NCBI RefSeq assembly: GCF_963576615.1
Contig: NC_088716.1
Coordinates: forward strand, 5,394,001 to 5,458,000
From: Watersipora subatra
Lineage: Eukaryota; Bryozoa; Gymnolaemata; Cheilostomatida; Watersiporidae
Direction of reading: 5' to 3'
DNA length: 64,000 nucleotides
Of the stretch, positions 24,525 to 35,340 are shown in pieces. The stretch's first letter is position 1. Each line of letters starts with the position of its first letter. Both the position numbers and the translations under genes were made by a program. The notes under the pieces were generated by a model. The model saw nothing but the letters and a program-made list of their open reading frames with translations. It was not told the origin of the DNA and did no database searches.

Positions 24525-26186
24525 GCACATGAGAATGCATCTCCAAACTAAATTTAAGGTTATATATAGACAGCACAAAAATATCCAAAACTGCTTTATG
24601 TCCCATGTACCATAGGTACTCAAGAATGAAAAGGTCCCTTGATTGACTATATTGTTTGCCAGTTTGCCGGATTGCAGTAAAGGGTCACTGTGAAAATTAG
24701 AAGTTACTCCTAAATGCTCCAGAATTTTTGCTTGATGTGAAGAGGAACTAGCCCAGTCATTTAGTGAGAACTTGTCTCTAAATGTATCCCAGTCATATAG
24801 TAATAGTTGATGGATTACCACCTTGTCATGTTCGATGCCAAACGCTGAATAGTCTAGAAATATCAAGTTAAGAGAGTCAGTCTTGGTAATAGGAGTCAAG
24901 TCACCGCTGCTATGATGATAATAGTACAACTTGTTCTGTAGCGAAACAGGAATTTCCTGGTTCATTGCACACTCACCGTAGTCCCTGTCATGAAATACTA
25001 TATTTGTATGAGTGTCGAGCCAAACAGTTTTATTAGCGCTGGCAATATTAATGTTCAAAGGAATCCTGCTAGAGCGCGTTTCCGCAGACATTATAGAGTA
25101 GTTCTCAATTGGTTCGCATGGATAAACAGATAAAAGGTTGTGAGTCAGCATTGCATAAACATAAGTATTATTTAGTAGGTGCCTAGCAGCCAATGTCGGG
25201 CTCCGCTCAAGTGAACTTGTGACCAATTGCACTAGTGCCTGCATGGCATGACAATTATTCAGAAAGAACGCTTTGAACATGTGATTGTAATTTTGGTGGA
25301 TTCATAATTCAAGAGCTTGCAGCTTGGCATTTACTTCGCTATCCGTTACTCGTCCATCAATATCTCGTTTCCCTCGGGTTACATTGTTTACACGGCTGCA
25401 AGCTATGCCTTGGTCAGACAACTCCACATCGCCACCACATTCGCTATCTTGACGCACAATCTGATTTTTAGTGAAACTTAAGGCTAACTCACCACTTTCT
25501 GCCATCCAGAACCAATCTTGGAACTGGCCGTGGAAAGTCTGGTGTGGCAGGTACTTGCACTCCTCCCTCTCGTCTGGTTCCCAGAGAAGAGCAGAGCCAT
25601 CCTTCAGGTTGCAGAAGCCAGCGAGGTAGGTGCAGTGGTCTACCACACCAGCAGGGCTTTCCACATTCTCGGCTTCTCTATGTCGCTTGAATACGCTCGT
25701 CTAATACAAATAAGCATTAAAGACAGTGAGCTCATAATCTGCGCAACATTTAAAACCAGTGTGAAACTCCGGTTCCGCCACATTATCTGTTTGATAGATT
25801 GAACCAGTTTGTACCAGATCACCATGCGGGGAGGTATGCCATTTATAAATTGAATAGCACGTGTCTCGTGAAACAAGTTGGTCAAGGTAGTCGTCTGTCC
25901 TTGTCTGTCCCTCACCAAAAAATCCTGAATGAGTCACAATCCTAGTTTGAATGATTTTGCAATGAAATGCTCCGCTTTTGTATTGGACCAAATTGGGCTT
26001 ATATAAAGTTAATGTCAAATCGTAGGGGTCGTGTGAGGCAGTGGTGTCTGGCAGTATGCAAGGAGGCAATTTCGGTAAATGAAATTTTGCTACAGTATGC
26101 CCAGTCCGGCAAAGCATTGGGGACTGAGCTTGGCACATAGTCAAGAGCGCAAGGAATGTAAACAAGAAACTCATGGCATATGACAT
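24525..26186 (-). pseudogene. Envelope-like glycoprotein region inside the polyprotein
   Basis: A signal-like hydrophobic segment (near 26120-26186, MSFLFTFLALLTMC) opens a Cys-containing ectodomain. An N-V-T sequon lies directly before a furin-type RGKR site (near 25370). Further sequons follow (NNT, NKT), then a transmembrane anchor at about 24525-24590 (FWIFLCCLYITLNLVW) and a Lys-rich cytoplasmic side. Signal, furin site, sequons and C-terminal anchor are what retroviral-type envelopes have; I see these directly, and the fusion role is inference. TAG at 25701 and TGA at 25302 interrupt it in frame. I could not place it in a known fusogen class. Confidence 0.65.
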
Positions 26187-26819
26187 TCCAAGTCCACTAC
26201 CAACATTCCTTCTAGTTACACTAGGCGGTCTAGAAGGGTGATAATTAGCCTTATTATCGCTATTCAATTGCCTCTGCAAACCGCTTGCTCTCACTTCACT
26301 TGCACTACCCTTAAGGTTAGTCATCACCTGCTCAGTTTCAGCTACATCAAGTGAAATCAATTCGTAGCCTTGTTCCCTGCTTACCCATTCACTAGGCACA
26401 GTAGGAACTACCTTAGTCCTACTGCCGACCTTACTTGTCTCAACATTTACCTGCGAAACCTGTGCTACTTCAAAAACAACCGCGGGTACTATTGTGGCTA
26501 CACGGTAAATTATTGGACCCATTACTTTTGCTTTAACTTCTTGTGCAACTGGTGCCTCAACATATTCAAAAGCCATGTTGTCAAAAACCACAGTTGTATT
26601 ATCTCGTGCCTGGTTGAGCGCTACACTAGCTGGCTGTCTCGTAGAATTTGCAAGGAGCACTTCGGCCGAAGCATATGCTGCTCGCGGGGGATTTGTGACA
26701 GATTGCTCAGTAACTGGAGATTTTTGACTCGCTAGCCAATCCTTGAACCATTTCGGCATTTCATTTTGCTGGCTATTTACTCTATGCTGGCCTCTATTGT
26801 TGTTATTGTCAAAGTTTGG
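26187..26819 (-). pseudogene. Spacer between Gag knuckle and envelope-like domain
   Basis: About 210 codons in the same frame, low in Cys and rich in Val, Ala, Thr and Ser. It contains MPKWFKDWLASQ near its start. No known domain is recognised. It links the knuckle to the hydrophobic segment at 26186. Confidence 0.55.
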
Positions 26820-26822
26820 TCA

Positions 26823-27182
26823 GGGTTGTTGGTACAACTGAAACCTACCCTGCCCTGGCCTTGCCTGGCCTTGCTGACCTTCCCTACTACTCACAGCCTT
26901 CTTGTCACAAAATCTAGCTAGATGTTTGTCCGACATACACCAAAAACACTTTCTAACTGTCTTGTCAAATCGTTTGTTTTGAACTGGGTGAGGCCTGCCA
27001 CTCTGGTAATTTGCGGAAACGTCAGAAACATCAGAAACATTTTTATCTGCTAGTAGCGCAGTTTCTACACCAACTGCAGCTCTCAAAATATCTGATAAGT
27101 TTTTGCATGGTGTGCCCATTATTTTGTCTCTAATAGCTGAATGCAAACCCGCTCCGAAGTGAAGCAAAATATAAGGGCTGAC
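26823..27182 (-). pseudogene. gag: Gag C-terminus with CCHC zinc knuckle
   Basis: The frame continues from the capsid (LLHFGAGLHSAIRDKI) to a nucleocapsid-type knuckle CFWCMSDKHLARFC, which fits C-x2-C-x4-H-x4-C. A Gln/Gly-rich tail follows before TGA at 26820-26822. The knuckle would bind the element's RNA during packaging. Confidence 0.82.
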
Positions 27183-27848
27183 TTACCCAGCTTTTCCACT
27201 CGCAACAATTTTTCTGAAGCGTTCATAATACTTGCGCACGCTTTCCGTGCTTCCCTGTCTCACTGCTGAGACTTCCAACGCTACTTGCTCATTGCCTTTG
27301 CATGCATTCAACTTAGTTTTCATGAGCCTTTTTACTTTTTCATAAGTTACTGAACTGCCTTCTGCCCTAACAATTTCCTTTAAATATGCCGCAGCAAGAT
27401 CTTTAAAATATAGCTGTAAAACCAGCACGTAAGAAGACTTGGGCACCTCATTCAATAAACAACACGTTTCAAATTGCGTTGAGAAACTATCAAAATCTTC
27501 TTCACTTTTCCCAGTAAAACCGCCCCAGAACCTCACCCAGTCACTCCTACGAGATTGCCTTACCTCATAGCCATTGCGATCTAATAGGTTGCCACCAAAA
27601 CTTACCTCTGGATCTTCCGCTGGAAGGAAACGGCTCTCTCCCCTCATTGCCGGTCCTCTGTCAGCTATCTCTGACATCCTCTCTGTCAACGTTCGAATCA
27701 TACGCTCAATACTGTCAGTTTTCCTGTCCACAGCGTCTAGTGCATCCTGCTGCCGGTCCACGACATCACCCATTTGCGCAAACCTCTGGTCGACGCTCTC
27801 CATTGGATCTTGAAGACTCACCAATGAGTTTTCCCCACTGTCTCCCAT
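27183..27848 (-). pseudogene. gag: Retroelement Gag, N-terminal and capsid-like part
   Basis: Starts at ATG 27848, just after the primer-binding site. A coiled-coil-like N-terminus (MESVDQRFAQMGDVVDRQQD) precedes a capsid-like region with WVRFWGGFTGKSEEDFDSF and a helical part ending in SVRKYYERFRKIVASGKAG. This pattern is typical of Ty3/gypsy Gag. TAA at 27183-27185 stops it mid-capsid; the same frame continues immediately. The stop lies inside GGGTAAGT, a good splice-donor consensus. Confidence 0.75.
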
Positions 27849-27860
27849 CACACGCAAAAA

Positions 27861-27872
27861 CTTCTGACACCA
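27861..27872 (-). other. Candidate tRNA primer-binding site
   Basis: On the minus strand TGGTGTCAGAAG begins with TGG, the complement of a tRNA CCA end, and sits just downstream of the candidate LTR and 5' of the gag start. The tRNA is not identified. Confidence 0.6.
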
Positions 27873-27873
27873 G

Positions 27874-28547
27874 TGTGATAACCCGTTGCTAATGTCTTTC
27901 TTAGCAATGTTACCCTTAGGGGGCTTCTTCTGTTTAGGCCAATGTTTGTAGAACTGTTTTTCTACCTCAAGATTTAATACTGTGATAACGAGACAGTGTT
28001 GTATTTAAGAACAGTATATTTAACGATCTATATTACGTATTGAGAATGTATCATAGAATATGAGCGTAAGAGTATCAGTATGAATGTTGAACTAAAGACT
28101 TTCCACAAACAAGATAGGGTTCCCTTATATAGGAGAGAATGACTTGCATAAAATATGTGTGGCATGAGTCAAACACAAGATACGAAAAGGTTGCAGAATA
28201 ATATTTACACAATTAATTTTGTTCCAGGCGCACAGACAAAGATAAGCAAGCGGATGCGGACAGATAATTAGCGTAGTTGGAATGTTTATGGAGGATGACA
28301 CGAATGGTGACACAGACAGTCTTGGCAGGAAAAGATGTTGGTCTTGTAGTAATTGTCAGATGTCAAATGATGAACTGTTATAAAAAAATGTTACGTTCGT
28401 ATCTTTTGTGTATACTAAAATAACAACTTAATGTATAAAAGATATGTAGCTCTGACATGAGAGTTGTTCTGACATCGGTATGTAGAAACCGCAGCTAGGC
28501 AGAGGCAAGATAAAACTAGGTCATAGTCAAGATACAGGTATCTTACA
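27874..28547 (-). repeat. Candidate 5' LTR of the retroelement
   Basis: Bounded by TGTGATAACC at 27874 and TCTTACA at 28547, giving TG...CA ends on either strand. It lies one base from the primer-binding site. A TATATA-type promoter motif sits near 28120-28130 in minus orientation (CTCCTATATAAGGG). The outer border is a guess from the TG/CA rule, since no partner LTR was found. Confidence 0.5.
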
Positions 28548-30039
28548 TTTTGCTAGAAATATTTAGCATCACTGGAAGGCCTTTGGTCATAAAAATGTAA
28601 AAAATGAGAAAGTTACCACGTCGGCTTTCACCTCTATTTTTCCTATCAAAAAAAGAGTTACTTGGTTCTTAAAAGATTTTTTCTTAATATCATTAATCTA
28701 CGTAGGAATATGTTCTGGTCTAGAATTATTATAACTCATTGAAGGAGATCGCTTTGTAGTTTTCATTATTTATCAAAAATAGGTTTAAGGAAACTTATAC
28801 ACAAAGTATTCTAATAGGTACTTGCCGAAAAGAAAATGTGATATCACATTCATATGACTATTATACAGTTAGTTGTGTGTTGCTCATAAATAGCAACTCT
28901 GTTTCATTCTTGTAGCACGAGGTTCAAGTCCTTCAAAGCTCTCTTTTTAGCCAGGCAGGATCTGACAGGGATCCCGAGCGCATGACTAGACTGAGCTCCA
29001 TTTATGAGCTGACTTTTAAAGACTCCAACCTTAATTCCTGCCCTGGTAGGAATTAGCAGTTTTTATGTTTTTTTTTTAGATAAAGGTGTTACTATTGACA
29101 TTTGATAGTTATTTCTAATCTCAGATAAGTTCAACTGACCTGAGTCTGAGAGAAATAACAAAGGATGCTTACCATAAGGTTAAGTATTTGAGTAACATAC
29201 AGTAGATGACCTCCATGAAGTGATTCATAGCAAATATAAATAAATAATGAAATAAAATTAACTATATAACCACGGAAATGCTTAATTTTCAACTGTATCG
29301 CAGCTATTCTCTTACCCATATGCTACCCACTTGTCATTTTGAATTCGGTATTGTCTCTCGTATCTATTGTTTAATTAGGCATATCTTTCCTATTAACAAA
29401 ATATTTGTTAAATTGAAAATATTGCTTTATACGACGGAGGTCACAATTCCTTAACATCGTTTAGTCGTTATAAAACCAGGTTAGGTCTTCCGGAAGATGG
29501 ATGTTTGTTAGAAATGGCGCTGATTTTGTGAACACTTTAAAACAACAGTGCTGTCACTTATTAGAAATTGTAGTATCCCTGATGCTTTGGTTAGGCTTTC
29601 AGGTAATAAAATCAACAATAAATCTAAGCATGTGTTAATTTTGAATCCTAAAGTGTTACAGTTGACTGTGCAACCCAAATACGTGTACATGTAGGATGGT
29701 AATCACTCTGAAGTTGCAATGTCAAAGTTCAGCAGACTAGAACTTCCAGTTATAATATAACTTGATTGATGAACTCATTCATGAATAATCAATAAAACTG
29801 GCCTATGCGTCCAAATTGCCTCTCTATGAACTAGCTCATCTGCATGTTATTTATGTGTAAATATATAAAGTATAAGTAGTTATTTTATAATCATACCACT
29901 TAAGGTTTTGCTTGTCTGAAAGTTTAGGAAATGTCATTTGTTTGAAGAACTAGTCTGAACTGTTTTTTCAGTTCCATTGTCATGATTAGAGCTATTATCT
30001 ACAACCTTAATTTTTTGCTTTCCTTCTATGAATCTTTAG
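28548..30039. other. Intron stretch, no supported gene
   Basis: No gene recognised. GGTTCAAGTCC near 28920 resembles a tRNA B box, and a GATCC-containing segment follows, so a degenerate tRNA-derived SINE is possible but unsupported by an A box or tail. Confidence 0.4.
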
Positions 30040-31058
30040 CCATGGCAGGTAAATCACTTCTATCTGGTCATAGACGTAAAGTGTCTGCAAGCAGTTCTAT
30101 GACTCATTCATTGTCTAAGTCTAGTGCAGGTATATGTAAATACATAAATGACACATTAAATACAGAACAGCACCATTAACAGCATTTTCTGTTGAGTTTT
30201 TTGTAGTCATTTTTGTTCTCGCTTCTCACACGCTCTGTTCTACGGATATATCAGAGTGTGATCTTTGTTTTAGAGTTGTGATAATTAGTGCTTATGAGAA
30301 CTGGCTTTTAGAATTGAGTTATCTGTTCAAGTCAGCCATTTTAAGGTTTATGGTAGACACCTCCTTGCGCAAGTACCATCAAAGACTGGGTTAGTCGGAT
30401 AGGCCACTGGGGTAATTCATTAGAAAATGGTATCTTTCAATTTATTCAGTCTAAATTTTTGCAGTCAATTCTTCATCTGCCAATCTACTTTCAGGCTTCC
30501 CGTAATAGGCATATGCATAGTTGAGTTTGGCTACTTCAGAGTTTACAGTACCGAGTCACAGTGTTACATTGTCTAGAATTTGAATTAAGAGAGCCAGACC
30601 GTAATGCATTTGTGGAGCAATTATTTCATTCATACAATGAGATGAAATCGTTACACTAAAAATGATGATAGTGGTTTGAATGATCTCCCAATTACTCTCT
30701 ACTTTGCATTTTATTAAAACTGTTATGTTCTGTGTCTGTTCTGCAAACCTGCTTATTAGTAAAAACTACCTTTTAAAACAATTGAAATCATTTAAGATGG
30801 CCTCAGGTCGCTTATGACTGGATATTATAATAATTTAGTTGGACATCATTTTGTAAACAAATATTAGCAGTTTCGGTATCATTGTTTCACCAGTTTGTCA
30901 TCACTTCTGTAGGTCTCTTAAGGCGTACTCGGCAGGTGATTGACACTTAACAAGCGTATGTAAGAGGTGAAGAAAATCTCGGTGGTTGGAGGCCTCAAAG
31001 CGACTCTCTCATTTTTGAGCATCAGTGGGAACTTGAGAAAATCAAACGCCTTGAGATG
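30040..31058 (+). pseudogene. KIF1: KIF1-type exons 13-14, TAA stop; first exon weakly supported
   Basis: Exon 30913-31058 encodes RQVIDT, then TAA (30948-30950), then [20 protein letters not shown] and [13 protein letters not shown], a clear match to the KIF1 block before the C-terminal coiled segment. About 30040-30130 is a candidate preceding exon with a good donor and correct exit phase, but its entry phase does not match exon 12. Either a small intervening exon was lost in the 16-kb intron, or this exon carries a frameshift. Confidence 0.7.
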
Positions 31059-31416
31059 GTTAGTGAGTGGTAACTGATCTCTAGTCAATAGTTAATATTG
31101 TAGCTATGTTAACTTTTGTCGTTGTGTTATTTCTGACATCTATGTTTAGTTAGTTTTATTTCTGTGTCATGCTATAGTTCATGCCCTTACCTCTAGCTAA
31201 CAAAAGATGAGTTATTACAAACTATGAAGACATGTAAATCTAGTAATTTTGGATAAAATAATATTGCAATTGTATTAATGTCATTAGTAGGATTAATATA
31301 CTAGTCAAAGAGTAATAGTATGGGAGACCCAAATGGAAGGTTGTGTTTTAATGAGCTCAGTATTATAGTAAATACTGACTATTCCTCAAACTTATCATGG
31401 TTTTATTAGGTTGTAT

Positions 31417-34222
31417 CATAGATATAGTAAACCCTAGATATGCGAATAAGCAAAACAAGTGAGGCCTATAATTAGCATGACGCAACGTCATGGTGATGTG
31501 CAAAGCGAATCAGCTGATCTAATAACTCCTATTGACTTAGCACTAAAAACTGCTCAATTTTTCCATAGTTTGTGCATCTGAGACTGCATACTTTATTGAA
31601 AATATGTAAAAATTATATACAGTAATACTTCTACTTACGAGTGCCCTAACATACAAGAAACTTGAGGTATGAGCCAGCTTTTAAGCAAGTTTTAGCACTA
31701 ACATACGAGCCATGTTTGAGATACGAGCACGTGAGTCAGTCGCCAAGTATGTCGGAGGTGTTTTATGAGAACAGCATCACTCTGTATTTTTCATCTGCTC
31801 AGATTATACTTTTGTACCATGTTTTTTGTGCGCGATTTTCAGTGCTGAATTATGTGAATTGAAAGTACCGTGCAAAGACCGAAATTTTGCCAGTAAAAGG
31901 ATAGATAATGCAAAGAAAAAGCGAATAATAACAATTGATATTAAACGGAAAATTATTGAAAAATATGCAAAATATGTATGTGTAATTGAGCTAGCTCAGC
32001 AATATGACAGAAATACATCCACAATTATCAAACACAAGGATTATATTCAACGTATTTAGTTTGCAAAAGGACTAACCATAGTTTCTAAACAATGCAGCGA
32101 TCTTCACGGCCACTGATGGAGAGACTGCTCAGGCTTTAGATAAAAGACAAACAATTGGCCGGTGACTGCGTAACTGGAACGATGCTACGTAAAAAGGCCG
32201 GTGCTATCTATCAAGACTATAAAAAATAGACATTCGGACAAGTTGGCTAGTGGTTGTGCATTAACCCTTGGGGACGACACCTGTGTTCGTTGTGATCGCA
32301 ACATGTTGAAAGGGCGACAAAGGCAAACGTCCTTAGATAGGTTTATCTTAAAACGGCTGGCTGGTCGTGAGAGCAAAACAAAAGAAAAATTAGCTAACCA
32401 GCGAGAAACTTAAAACTATGAACGCCGAAGAGATTTTAATTACGTTAAGTTAAAGATTAAAGTTTGCTTTTAAGTTTGTCTTTTAAGAATTTTTTTAAAA
32501 GTTTTAAAATCCAAATTTTTCAAAGTCAACTGTTGTAATGAAGGATAACTTATCTCTCTTTCTCTAGCAATTGCTAGCGTTAGCTCATATTGTATGTATT
32601 TAACTTTACATTTTAATTAATTACATTTCCTTGCATTAATTTTTATTTGTTGCTTTTTCAAAGAATGTGGTAAGTTAGGACAATAACCAACACGTTCTTT
32701 TTGTTACAATATATTGTTTTGAGTGTTTTATTTGCATTTTTAGAGTATGGAAACCAATCAAAATATACTTAATTGTTCTATATATAAATAAATTTCACCA
32801 ACATGCGAGTAAATTGGCATATGAGCTCAGTCTCTGAACGAATTAAGCTCGCAAGTCGAAGTATGACTGTAATGACTTTGGATGAGAAGGGCAAGAATCT
32901 TACACAGATGGTAATGAATAATACCAATGATTTAGAAGCTTTAATATCATTGATAATACAAAAAGTGACCAAATAGAAAATAAACTAATAACAAACTAAT
33001 GAATCAAATGCGATTTAGAAGCAGTTACCCTGGACCATTGTATTAAACACCCATTAGACATGACTGAAAATAACTAGACGAGATAGTTTTTGTCTTAGGT
33101 TGGTTGAACTAGATTCTTGCTTTGAAGCGGCATAGTTTATTCTGATTTTAATATAGCGATTTACTATAGCTTTGAGGAGACTGTTGGCATGCACTGTGCA
33201 TGTAAAACCTTGATTGAGGTTATGTAATAAGACATATATGTTATTGTCTGTGATGTTACATGTTTAAAAGCTTTCTGTGTGAAACCATAGCTCTCCATGT
33301 GTGAAGGTAGGCACTTTTCTGCAGCAATACATATTCGGCCTATCAATCTGGTCGCCAATCCTCCTTTGTTTTTAACTGAGATTAGGGTTATATCATCACT
33401 ATTTCTACTTCCCACTACTTCTACATCGGTCAAGAACGTGATACACTCATCACATTTGAGTTAGAAAAAATTCCTCATAACCCAACTCCTCATCTTCACC
33501 TTCCTCAGCCTTTGTCTCTTCCTTTTTCTAGTCAGAGAATGTAGCAGGAGTTGGCCAGTTTTTTCAGCTCTGCTCACATCAAGATTAGTACAGTTAGCAT
33601 TGGGACTTGGTGTGATATTTGCTTTTATGAACAGGGTTCGAATTGCAGATCTAAAGCACTGCACATCCGGGTTATGGTTATAGCCACCCTTAGATAGTAT
33701 TGTGGAAAACAGAATCTCAATGTGATCCTGGTTGATCTTAAAGGTTAGGAAGTAGTTGATGTAAGGGTAGTTGCTGAAAAGATATTGAGCAATGCCATGT
33801 ATAGATTCGGCTGCTGACTCAAAACCAATGACGAAATGAGGATGATTTTTCTATTATTTTCCACTAGCAGCTTTCAGCTTGGTGTCTTTAATCGGCATAG
33901 ATAGCTTATGATATTGTTGAGAACTTGTTGTTTTGAGTTGAAGTTCTGTTTTGTTATGGGCATTTCAGGATATACCTGGGGTGTTGTGGTCTCTTCTGAT
34001 GACATTTCACTAAGAATTTAGTCTTATTGTTACGTTTATGGCTTGAAAACTAGCATACCAAGTGTGCTTCCACTGCTAAACTTATTGCTCAATTGAAGGC
34101 TTTGATACTGTGATGCACATCACTATGACGTAACGTCGTGAAAACAACAGCCAATTATAGGCCTTACTTTTGCTCCATTGTAGTGATGGCTATTCGCCAA
34201 TCTAGGGTTTACTATATCTATG
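31417..34222. mobile_element. hAT-type non-autonomous element with 8-bp target duplication
   Basis: CATAGATATAGTAAACCC at 31417 is inverted at the right end (to 34222). The similarity runs inward for over 100 bp with gaps (GGCCTATAATTAGC and ACGT-rich motifs in both). The flanks GGTTGTAT (31409-31416) and GGTTGTAC (34223-34230) match at 7 of 8 bases, the target size of hAT elements. The interior holds a nested Tigger-type element and minus-strand open frames (33164-33433, 33461-33664) without recognised domains. Confidence 0.72.
31620..32869 (+). mobile_element. Tigger/pogo-type element, copy A, nested
   Basis: CAGTAATACTTCTACTTACG at the left pairs with the inverted right end CAGTCATACTTCGACTTGC; both are bordered by TA. 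About 31895-32056 encodes a pipsqueak/CENP-B-type helix-turn-helix (TIDIKRKIIEKYAKYVCVIE and ELAQQYDRNTSTIIKHKD), the DNA-binding part of a pogo transposase. The DDE domain is missing. A related copy lies at 52784-54005 in the opposite orientation. Confidence 0.82.
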
Positions 34223-34689
34223 GGTTGTACCAATGCTCTCAACTACTTCATATTTGGTAGAAGATGATGTTGCTGTTGTTGATGATGCCATAATAAGTTG
34301 TTATAACCATAAAATTACATGTGATTAATGTGTTTTCATGAATAGTAACATAGACCTCGATATTCTCTCTATGTGGTACCGCAAATAGAGAATTGGTAGC
34401 TAAAATCAATTGCAGGGGCTTTTTCCAACAAACTCTAACATTGATATTTTCATTGATCACTTAGTTACTGAAATTAACCCCTCCGTATAGGTTTTGATCA
34501 GCACGGCATGTAGTTCAAATTAAAATATATAAACCAAATAAAAATATATGTAAGCAAAAATTCCAATGCGTATTCATCTTCTTTGCATCATTAATCGCAA
34601 ATAACAACACTTTCATCAGTTTATCATCAGTAATATCAAGTATCGGCAGCCATACAGAAGTGGCGTTCAATTGATGTGTGGCCATATGT

Positions 34690-34925
34690 TTTTCAACCCT
34701 TCTTCAATAGTAGCATTCAAATAAAGGTGGCATTCAAATAAAAGGTGGCGTTCAAATGAAGGTGGCGTGCAAATAAAGGTGGCGTTCAAATAAAGATGAC
34801 GTTCAAATAAAAACTGGCGTTCAAATAAAAAGTGGCCTTCAAATAAAGGTGGCATTCAAATAAAGGTGGCTTTCAAATAAACGTGAAGTTCAAATAAAGG
34901 CGGCATTTAAATAAAGGTAGTGTTA
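34690..34925. repeat. 16-19-bp minisatellite, unit GGTGGCGTTCAAATAAA
   Basis: About 13 degenerate units of GGTGGC(G/A)TTCAAATAAA in tandem, varying in spacing by one to three bases, in the KIF1-type intron before 35341. Confidence 0.9.
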
Positions 34926-35340
34926 AATACGGGTTTCTTGGTTTGTTAGTTTTGTTTAGCAAATGTTCTGTTGTGAAACTATTGGTATTAATGCGTTGTT
35001 AAGTAAAATAAAACTGTGTTCAAGTAACCTTTCCGGTCTTCGAGTACATTTTCTTATGCACTGACTGAGTGATTATTCTTGCTGAGCTATAAGGTCTTTC
35101 TCTCAAACAAATTCATTATATAGTGGCTGGGTACACAGTCAACCAAAAGCTGAACCAATAATACAATTGGTTGAGATGATTTGTTATGCTTAAAGCGTCG
35201 TGAGTAGCAAAAGTAATCACCTCTCTGTTGGTATTTATGACCCTCTGGGTAGTACTATTTTACAGGGACAACATTTAAAATTCAATTCCTCGTGTCAGTC
35301 CTTTGTATTTATTTATTCTACATAATCATGTGTTTTGCAG

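Larger units (their letters stand above)
17680..28547 (-). mobile_element. Ty3/gypsy-type retroelement with Gag-Env-Pro-Pol order, 3' LTR not found
   Basis: Read on the minus strand: a candidate 5' LTR, a primer-binding site, then one continuous frame with Gag, CCHC knuckle, envelope-like glycoprotein, aspartic protease, RT, RNase H and integrase. It is split by a nested DNA transposon (20602-23355). RT-RNaseH-integrase order and the C-terminal NLRPR-like end place it with Ty3/gypsy. Stops at 27183 (TAA), 26820 (TGA), 25701 (TAG) and 25302 (TGA) interrupt the gag-env part, but there is no frameshift across it. No second LTR is visible below 17680, so the 3' end may be truncated or rearranged. 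The insertion is antisense to the KIF1-type gene within its 16-kb intron. Confidence 0.85.

Noticed and set aside
24500..26186. Assigning the envelope-like region to a named viral glycoprotein class
   Set aside because: The signal, furin site, sequons and anchor are visible, but by eye no fusion loop or Cys pattern is diagnostic.
28915..29040. Possible tRNA-derived SINE (B-box-like GGTTCAAGTCC)
   Set aside because: No A box at the right distance, no cloverleaf and no tail or target duplication seen.
30484..30660. Possible extra KIF1-type exon after a TTTCAG
   Set aside because: It does not resemble the expected block and has early stops in the needed phase.
31662..31862. 66-aa frame in Tigger copy A, conserved in copy B (53760-53963)
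   Set aside because: It runs through the inverted repeat of the transposon; similarity is explained by DNA copying, not by protein conservation.
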